DNA of 64,000 nucleotides, from positions 51,029 through 115,028 of the forward strand of contig NZ_JAEVHL010000002.1 in the NCBI RefSeq assembly GCF_016803395.1, in the 5' to 3' direction. The DNA is from Micromonospora tarensis (GTDB lineage: Bacteria; Actinomycetota; Actinomycetes; Mycobacteriales; Micromonosporaceae). This document shows, piece after piece, positions 58,279-64,000 of this stretch (position 1 is its first letter; each line of letters begins with the position of its first letter). The notes under the pieces are model-generated. The model was given only the letters and a program-made list of their open reading frames with translations, ran no database searches and was not told where the DNA came from. The position numbers and the translations under genes were made by a program.

Positions 58279-61200
58279 ATGTCCAGGACCGGCACCAGAC
58301 GAGGCACGCCGCCAACCGGCGCGCCCAGCACCGTCCCCCGCACCGCCCGCACGCGCCGTCGGATACTCGCCGGCGCGCTCGCCGGAATGCTTCTCGCCAC
58401 CGCCCCGGTCGTCACCCCCGTGGCGAACGCGGCACCGGCGGCCGACCCGGTCGCGGCCGCCGCCCGGGTGGCCATGCTCGCCGGGCTCTCCGCCACCATG
58501 ACCGCCAGCAGCTACAACCAGAACTACGTGGCGGGAAACGCCAACGACGGCAACGCGTCGACCTACTGGGAGAGCGCCAACAACGCGTTCCCGCAGTGGA
58601 TCCAGGCGGACCTGGGCGCCACTGTCAACGTGGACCGGGTGGTGCTGAAGCTGCCACCCTCGTCGGACTGGCAGACCCGCACCCAGACGCTGTCGGTGCT
58701 CGGCTCCACCAACGGCTCGACGTTCAGCACCCTGAAGGCGTCCGCCGGCTACACCTTCAACCCGAGCAGTGGAAACACCGCGACGGTCAGCTTCACCGCC
58801 GCCAGCACCCGCTACGTACGCGTGCAGGTCACCGGCAACACCGGCTGGCCGGCGGCGCAGCTCTCCGAGGTCGAGGTGTACGGCGCCACCGGCAGCACCG
58901 ACACCCAGGCCCCGAGCGTTCCCGGCAACCTGGCGTACACCCAGCCGGCCAGCGGGCAGATCCGGCTCACCTGGTCGGCGTCCACCGACAACGTCGGGGT
59001 GACCGGCTACGACGTCTACGCCAACGGCGCGCTGCGCGGCAGCGTCAACGGCTCGACGCTCACCTACACCGACAACCAGGCGGACAGCGCCACGGTGTCG
59101 TACTACGTCCGGGCCAAGGACGCGGCCGGCAACCAGTCGGCGAACAGCAACACAGTGACCCGGACCGGCACCGGCAACCCGCCCACCGGCAGCAACCTGG
59201 CGATCGGTAAGCCGATCACCGCCTCCGGGTTCGTGCACACGTTCGTGGCCACCAACGCCAACGACAACAACGTGGCCACCTACTGGGAGGGCAACGGCAA
59301 CCCGAGCACGCTGACCGTGCAGCTCGGCGCGAACGCGACCCTCAGCCAGGTCGTGGTGAAGCTCAACCCGGACTCGTCGTGGGGCGCGCGTACCCAGAAC
59401 ATCACAGTGCTCGGCCGGGACCAGGGCTCGTCGAGCTTCACCACACTGGTCGGCGCGACGAACTACACCTTCAACCCGGGCAGCGGCAACACGGTGACCA
59501 TCCCGGTCTCCGGCGCGGCGGCCGACGTACGGCTCTCGATCGCCTCGAACACCGGCGCACCGGCCGGGCAGGTGGCCGAGTTCCAGGTCTTCGGCACCCC
59601 CGCGCCGAACCCGGACCTGACCGTGACCGGCATGTCGTTCAGCCCGTCCGCACCGGTGGAGACCAGCACGATCACCCTCTCGGCCACCGTGCGCAACGCC
59701 GGCTCGGCGGCCTCCGGCGCCACCAACGTCAACTTCTACCTGGGCTCCACCCGGGTCGGCACCGCGTCGGTCGGTGGTCTCGCGGCCGGCGCCTCCACCA
59801 CTGTCAGCGCCAGCATCGGCACCCGCGACTCGGGCAGCTACCCGCTCAGCGCGAAGGTCGACGAGTCGAACACCGTCGTCGAGCAGGACGACACCAACAA
59901 CAGCTACACCAACCCCAGCCCGCTGGTGGTCGGCGCGGTCGCCAGCTCCGACCTGGTCGCCTCCGCTGTCGACTGGTCACCGGGCAACCCGCCGCCGGGC
60001 AGCACCGTCACCTTCTCCGTGTCGATCCGCAACGCCGGCAACCAGGCGTCCGCGTCCGGCGCGCACGGCATCACCCTGACCGTGCTCAACGAGTCCGGTA
60101 CGGCGGTCCGTACCCTGACCGGCTCGTACTCCGGCGTGATCAACGCCGGCGCGACGGTCGGCCCGATCAACCTGGGCACCTGGACCGCCGCGAACGGCAA
60201 GTACACCGTCCGGGTGGTGCTCGCCGTGGACGGCAACGAGCTGCCGGTCAAGCAGACCAACAACACCAGTGACCGACCGCTCTTCGTGGGTCGCGGCGCG
60301 AACCTCGGCTACGACATGTACGAGGCCGAGGACGGCACGACCGGCGGCGGTGCCGGGCAGGTCGGCCCGAACCGGGAGATCGGCAACCTGGGCGGCGAGG
60401 CGTCCGGGCGTCGGGCGGTGACCCTGAACAGCACCGGCTCGTACGTCGAGTGGACCACCCGGGCGGCGACCAACACCCTGGTCACCCGCTTCTCCATCCC
60501 CGACTCGGCGGGCGGTGGGGGCATCGACTCGACGTTGAACATCTACGTCAACGGCGCCCTGCACAAGCCGATCAACCTGACCTCCAAGCACATCTGGTTG
60601 TACGGCGCGGAGGCCAGCCCGAGTGACTCGCCCAGCGCCGGCCCGCCTCGCCACCTGTACGACGAGGCGAACGTGATGCTGAACTCGACCATCCCGGCCG
60701 GCAGCAAGATCCGGTTGCAGAAGGACCCGGCCAACACCACCACGTACGCGATCGACTTCGTCAACCTGGAGCTGGTCGCGCCTCGGGCCAACCCGGACCC
60801 CTCGCGTTACCGGGTGCCCAGCGGCTTCAGCCACCAGGACGTGCAGAACGCGCTGGACGCGGTCCGGATGGACACCACCGGCAACCTGCTCGGCGTCTAC
60901 CTGCCGGCCGGCACCTACGAGACCGCCCAGAAGCTCCAGGTGTACGGAAAACCGATCAGCGTGGTCGGCGCGGGCATGTGGTACACCCGCTTCCAGACGC
61001 CGACCAACCAGCAGAACACCGACGCGGGATTCCGGGTGGAGTCCTCGGCCAGCGGGTCGTCCTTCTCGCACCTGGCCTTCTTCGGCAACTACACCAACCG
61101 CATCGACGGGCCGGGCAAGGTCTGGGGTGAGCTGAAGGACGTCGACAACATGACGCTCGACAGCGTCTGGGTCGAGCACACCGTCTGCGCGTACTGGGGG

Positions 61201-61977
61201 GTGAGCGTCAGCGGGTTGACCATCCGCAACAGCCGCTTCCGGAACACCTTCGCCGACGGGGTGAACCTGACCAACGGCAGCACCAACAACCTGGTCACCA
61301 ACACCGAGGGGCGGTCGAACGGGGATGACGCGTTCGCCCTCTTCTCGGCCACCGACCAGGGTGCGTCGGTCGGCAACAACGGCAACGTGTTCGAGAACCT
61401 CTCGGCCACGCTGACCTGGCGGGCGGCCGGGCTGGCGGTGTACGGCGGCTACAACAACATCTTCCGCAACCTCTACATCGCGGACATGTTGACGTACTCC
61501 GGCATCACCATCAGCTCGCTGGACTTCGGCTACCCGTTCATCGGGTTCGGGGCCAGCCCACCGACCCAGTTCCAGAACATCTCGCTGATCAGAGCGGGCG
61601 GGCACTTCTGGGGCTCCCAGACGTTCCCCGCGATCTGGGTCTTCTCCGCCTCGAAGGAGTTCCGCGGCATCCGGGTGTCCGACGTGGACATCGTCGATCC
61701 GACGTACACCGGGATCATGTTCCAGACCAAGTACACCGGATCGCAGCCGGAGAACCCGATCACCGACACGGTGTTCACCAACATCTCGATCAGCGGCGTC
61801 AAGAAGAGCGGTGACGCGTACGACGCGAAGTCGGGCTACGCGATCTGGGCCAACGAGCAGCCGGAACCCGGTCAGGGCCCGGCAGTCGGCTCGGTCACCT
61901 TCAACAACCTGCGGCTGACCAACAACTACCAGGACATCCGCAACACCACGACAACCTTCACCATCAACCGCAACTGA
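58279..61977 (+). CDS. large secreted multimodular GH87-type alpha-1,3-glucanase
   Basis: A 1232-residue protein with a Tat-like or Sec signal peptide (RRRILAGALAGMLLATAPVV). The modules in order are: discoidin (about 70-205), FN3 (about 212-294), discoidin (about 304-440), two CARDB-like domains (about 444-549 and 556-664), a CBM35-like module (about 677-834) and a GH87 beta-helix (about 840-1232). Asp993 (ADGVNLT) and Asp1016-Asp1017 (NGDDAFAL) keep the GH87 spacing. It would cut alpha-1,3-glucan, as found in fungal cell walls and dental plaque mutan, outside the cell. It is 91 nt downstream of the first GH87 gene and probably cotranscribed. Confidence 0.85.
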   Translation: MSRTGTRRGTPPTGAPSTVPRTARTRRRILAGALAGMLLATAPVVTPVANAAPAADPVAAAARVAMLAGLSATMTASSYNQNYVAGNANDGNASTYWESANNAFPQWIQADLGATVNVDRVVLKLPPSSDWQTRTQTLSVLGSTNGSTFSTLKASAGYTFNPSSGNTATVSFTAASTRYVRVQVTGNTGWPAAQLSEVEVYGATGSTDTQAPSVPGNLAYTQPASGQIRLTWSASTDNVGVTGYDVYANGALRGSVNGSTLTYTDNQADSATVSYYVRAKDAAGNQSANSNTVTRTGTGNPPTGSNLAIGKPITASGFVHTFVATNANDNNVATYWEGNGNPSTLTVQLGANATLSQVVVKLNPDSSWGARTQNITVLGRDQGSSSFTTLVGATNYTFNPGSGNTVTIPVSGAAADVRLSIASNTGAPAGQVAEFQVFGTPAPNPDLTVTGMSFSPSAPVETSTITLSATVRNAGSAASGATNVNFYLGSTRVGTASVGGLAAGASTTVSASIGTRDSGSYPLSAKVDESNTVVEQDDTNNSYTNPSPLVVGAVASSDLVASAVDWSPGNPPPGSTVTFSVSIRNAGNQASASGAHGITLTVLNESGTAVRTLTGSYSGVINAGATVGPINLGTWTAANGKYTVRVVLAVDGNELPVKQTNNTSDRPLFVGRGANLGYDMYEAEDGTTGGGAGQVGPNREIGNLGGEASGRRAVTLNSTGSYVEWTTRAATNTLVTRFSIPDSAGGGGIDSTLNIYVNGALHKPINLTSKHIWLYGAEASPSDSPSAGPPRHLYDEANVMLNSTIPAGSKIRLQKDPANTTTYAIDFVNLELVAPRANPDPSRYRVPSGFSHQDVQNALDAVRMDTTGNLLGVYLPAGTYETAQKLQVYGKPISVVGAGMWYTRFQTPTNQQNTDAGFRVESSASGSSFSHLAFFGNYTNRIDGPGKVWGELKDVDNMTLDSVWVEHTVCAYWGVSVSGLTIRNSRFRNTFADGVNLTNGSTNNLVTNTEGRSNGDDAFALFSATDQGASVGNNGNVFENLSATLTWRAAGLAVYGGYNNIFRNLYIADMLTYSGITISSLDFGYPFIGFGASPPTQFQNISLIRAGGHFWGSQTFPAIWVFSASKEFRGIRVSDVDIVDPTYTGIMFQTKYTGSQPENPITDTVFTNISISGVKKSGDAYDAKSGYAIWANEQPEPGQGPAVGSVTFNNLRLTNNYQDIRNTTTTFTINRN

Positions 61978-61978
61978 G

Positions 61979-62779
61979 TCACCCGGTAGCCGACGCCGTC
62001 GGGAGGTCCATCCCTCCCGGCGGCGTCGTGCCGTGCCGGCCCTCGCCCGCGGCGAACCGGGCCGCACCGGCCGCCGCGTCAGTGGCCAGCGAGTCCATCC
62101 CGTACGCCAGCTCGGTCGCCAGCGCCTCCGGCTCGGGTCGCCCCGCGCCGGCCAGCAGCGCCGCCCGGTCGTTGCGCAGGCAGGTCTGCGGATGCCGGGC
62201 GATCGCCGCCGCCAACTCCTCGGCCGCCGCCCGCGCCCGGCCGGCTGGCACCACCCGATTGACCAACCCCATCGTGTACGCCTCATCCGCCGGCACCGCG
62301 CGGCCGGTGAGGATCAGGTCCATCGCCCGGCTCTCGCCGATCAGCCGGGGTAGCCGAACGGTGCCACCGTCGATCAGCGGCACTCCCCACCGGCGGCAGA
62401 ACACCCCGAGCGTCGCGTCGGATTCGGCGACCCGCAGGTCGCACCAGAGCGCCAGTTCGAGCCCACCGGCCACCGCGTACCCGGAGATCGCCGCGATCAC
62501 CGGTTTGCTGAGCGCCATCCGGGTCGGACCCATCGGCCCGTCCCCCTCCGGCTCGATCCGGTTGCCGCTCGGCGTGCCGATCGCCTTGAGGTCCGCACCG
62601 GCGCAGAACGTGCCACCGGCACCCCAGAGCACGGCCACCGCCGCGCCGGGGTCGGCCTCGAAGGCCCGGAAGGCGTCCGCCAGCGCCCGGGCCGTCGGCC
62701 CGTCGACGGCGTTGCGAGCGGCCGGCCGATCCAGCACAACGGTGGTGACCGGCCCGGAACGCTCCACCCTCACGACCAT
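61979..62779 (-). CDS. enoyl-CoA hydratase/isomerase family protein
   Basis: A 266-residue crotonase-fold protein from ATG 62779. It has VVLDRPAARNAVDGPTARAL, the oxyanion-hole segment GAGGTFCAGADLKAI and AISGYAVAGGLELALWCDLR. The active-site region EAYTMGLVNRVVP is also present. It probably acts on an acyl-CoA in fatty-acid or secondary metabolism; the catalytic Glu positions need alignment to tell hydratase from isomerase. It converges on the GH87 gene with 1 nt between the two stops. Confidence 0.85.
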   Translation of the reverse strand: MVVRVERSGPVTTVVLDRPAARNAVDGPTARALADAFRAFEADPGAAVAVLWGAGGTFCAGADLKAIGTPSGNRIEPEGDGPMGPTRMALSKPVIAAISGYAVAGGLELALWCDLRVAESDATLGVFCRRWGVPLIDGGTVRLPRLIGESRAMDLILTGRAVPADEAYTMGLVNRVVPAGRARAAAEELAAAIARHPQTCLRNDRAALLAGAGRPEPEALATELAYGMDSLATDAAAGAARFAAGEGRHGTTPPGGMDLPTASATG

Positions 62780-62884
62780 CAGCACAGCATGCCCGCCCCG
62801 ACCCGCCCACCGCACGTGCGCCGGCGGTGACAATTCGTCGCGCGAGACCGGTTTGCCACCTCATCCGCCGGGAAGTCGGTACCC

Positions 62885-63739
62885 GTGCGAGCACTCATGA
62901 CGAAAGTTGAGCAGGACTCCCGGCTGGATCGGGCGGGTGACCGGCTGCAGCGCGTGGTCCTGGGCACGCTGCGCCCACGGCGGCTGCGCGACCTGCTGCA
63001 CGGGGTGACCCTCGGGCATCCCCTCCACCCGGCGATGGTGCAGGTGCCGGTCGGCGCGTGGATCAGCGCCGCGGTGCTGGACCTGATGCCCGGTCAACGG
63101 AGGCCGGCGACCGTGCTGGTCGGCCTCGGCACCGTCAGCGCCGTGCCGGCGGCGGTCGCCGGGCTGAACGACTGGGCCGCGCTAGCCCGGGACCAACGCC
63201 GGGTCGGCCTGGTGCACGCCGCCGCGAACACCGTCGGCCTGACGCTCTACGCCGGCTCGCTGGCCGCACGGCTGTCCGGTCGGAACGGGATGGGCCGTGC
63301 CCTCGGTTTCCTCGGGCTCTCCGCGGTGAGCGTCGGCGCCTACATCGGGGGTCACCTCGCGTACAAGCAGGGGGCGCAGGTCAACCAGAGCATCTCCGAG
63401 CTGCACCGGATGACCGACGGCTGGCATTCGTTGGGCGACATGGCGACGTTGCCGCAACGCACCCTGATCACCCGAGAGGTGGACGACGACATCTCGGTGA
63501 TCCTCTACCGGCACGGTGACGAGGTGACCGTGATGTTGGAGCGTTGCCCGCACCAGAGCGGGCCGCTCGGCGAGGGCGAGGTGCAGGAGATCGACGGTCA
63601 CGCCTGCGTGGTCTGCCCGTGGCACGGCAGCGCGTTCCGGCTCAACGGCGGCGAGGTCGTGCAGGGGCCGTCCGGCAACGACCAGCAGATCCTGCCGACC
63701 CGGATCGAGAACGGCGTGCTCCAGACCCGCCTGCCCTGA
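62885..63739 (+). CDS. DUF2231 membrane protein fused to a Rieske domain
   Basis: A 284-residue protein (GTG 62885; ATG 62897 possible). Residues about 40-165 form a DUF2231-type four-helix membrane domain with HPLHPAMVQVPVGAWISAAVLDLM. Residues about 185-284 are a Rieske 2Fe-2S domain with CPHQSGPL and CVVCPWHGSAF. The pairing suggests a membrane-bound electron-transfer protein of unknown partner. It is divergent from the crotonase gene across 105 nt. Confidence 0.85.
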   Translation: MRALMTKVEQDSRLDRAGDRLQRVVLGTLRPRRLRDLLHGVTLGHPLHPAMVQVPVGAWISAAVLDLMPGQRRPATVLVGLGTVSAVPAAVAGLNDWAALARDQRRVGLVHAAANTVGLTLYAGSLAARLSGRNGMGRALGFLGLSAVSVGAYIGGHLAYKQGAQVNQSISELHRMTDGWHSLGDMATLPQRTLITREVDDDISVILYRHGDEVTVMLERCPHQSGPLGEGEVQEIDGHACVVCPWHGSAFRLNGGEVVQGPSGNDQQILPTRIENGVLQTRLP

Positions 63740-63805
63740 GCAGCGGGGTGCCGATCGTCAGTGTCGGGGCAGCCGTGCCGCGACCAGGGTCCTGCTCTCG
63801 ACACG

Positions 63806-63841
63806 TATACCTGTGAGTCATATTTATGACTCACAGGTATA
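63806..63841. repeat. 36-bp palindrome (17-bp perfect arms, 2-nt centre)
   Basis: The arms 63806-63822 and 63825-63841 are exact reverse complements; each contains CCTGTGAGTCA. The element is A/T-rich (about 61%) in a region otherwise above 70% GC. It lies between two apparently convergent genes, which favours a bidirectional terminator. The 2-nt centre is very short for an RNA hairpin loop, so a binding site for a dimeric repressor (TetR or GntR type) is also possible. Confidence 0.7.
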
Positions 63842-63847
63842 TCGCTG

Positions 63848-64000
63848 TCAGGACGAGCTACGCCGGTGCCGACCCACCGGCGGCCCGTCCGGTACCCCGT
63901 CGAGCCCGTGTCCGCCCCAGCCCGACGGGTCAGCGGGCGTGGCCGCATCGCCGGAAGGGGTCATCCCGCCGGGAACAGCCAGCCCGCCGGGAGAGGTGAT
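63848..64000 (-). CDS. possible 3' end of a minus-strand gene (partial)
   Basis: From the right edge of the window the minus strand is open for 50 codons to TGA 63848-63850. The peptide is Gly/Pro-rich and ends VGRHRRSSS, like the disordered tail of a longer actinobacterial protein. No family can be assigned from this fragment, and noncoding DNA remains possible. Confidence 0.3.
   Translation of the reverse strand: MTSPGGLAVPGGMTPSGDAATPADPSGWGGHGLDGVPDGPPVGRHRRSSS

Noticed and set aside
59977..62286. A 769-codon minus-strand open frame
   Set aside because: Shadow of the second GH87 gene; Arg/Val/Gly-rich with no recognisable domain and overlapping a well-supported plus-strand protein.
63806..63841. 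Inverted repeats of an insertion sequence
   Set aside because: The arms are separated by only 2 nt and no transposase or flanking duplication is present.

Overview
The window is high-GC actinobacterial DNA (about 70% GC, GTG and TTG starts, many ATGA/GTGA gene overlaps). The gene content fits Micromonosporaceae, for example a Micromonospora-like organism; that genus is an inference. Roughly 1-38.0 kb is an integrated element and 38.1-64 kb is host chromosome.

Element, left part (1-28.5 kb, plus strand): a siphophage-type prophage in canonical order. A replication and recombination block (RecD-like helicase, PD-(D/E)XK nuclease, DUF2303 protein, primase-polymerase/SF3 helicase, RuvC-like resolvase) is followed by packaging (HNH, small and large terminase) and a single 1033-codon frame that fuses portal, prohead protease and major capsid protein. 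Then come connectors, major tail protein, chaperone, tape measure, SGNH-hydrolase tail protein, minor tail proteins and a lysis/membrane cassette with a collagen-like protein. One minus-strand gene in the tail operon encodes a membrane-anchored DUF3152-like metalloprotease, a probable cargo gene.

Element, right part (28.5-38.0 kb): a minus-strand operon with the look of an actinobacterial conjugative element (AICE/plasmid). It has a DUF2637 membrane protein, an HTH protein, and an FtsK/TraB-like translocase whose reading continues, after a one-base slip, into a winged-helix domain. Immediately downstream lies a cluster of 8-bp GTNCGNAC repeats that resembles a clt transfer locus. A BldC/Xis-like regulator preceded by tandem operator-like repeats, an XRE/DUF397 pair and a KorSA-like GntR regulator complete it. 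The element therefore looks like a phage/AICE hybrid. No integrase is in the window; the element continues to the left.

Host part: a tRNA-Glu-Asp-Phe operon (minus strand, promoter at 38521-38549) and a lipoprotein polysaccharide deacetylase come first. A light-response/carotenoid cluster follows: a MerR/B12-binding LitR-like regulator, idi, crtI and crtE on the minus strand, divergent from crtB and a photolyase. After a serine hydrolase and a flavin disulfide oxidoreductase, 48.7-62.0 kb is a coherent glycan locus: LacI regulator, ABC sugar importer, GH13 alpha-glucosidase and two large secreted GH87-type alpha-1,3-glucanases with discoidin, FN3 and CARDB modules. It is probably for alpha-1,3-glucan use. 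The window ends with an enoyl-CoA hydratase, a DUF2231-Rieske protein and a 36-bp palindrome.

A cross-cutting feature is a set of eight single-base frame breaks in otherwise well-conserved genes: primase, TerL, the gene after the capsid, the collagen-like protein, the translocase, the LitR-like regulator, CrtE and the first GH87. Seven behave as one-base losses and one as a gain, mostly in G/C runs. Homopolymer sequencing errors are the simplest explanation. All coordinates below are for the sequence as given.
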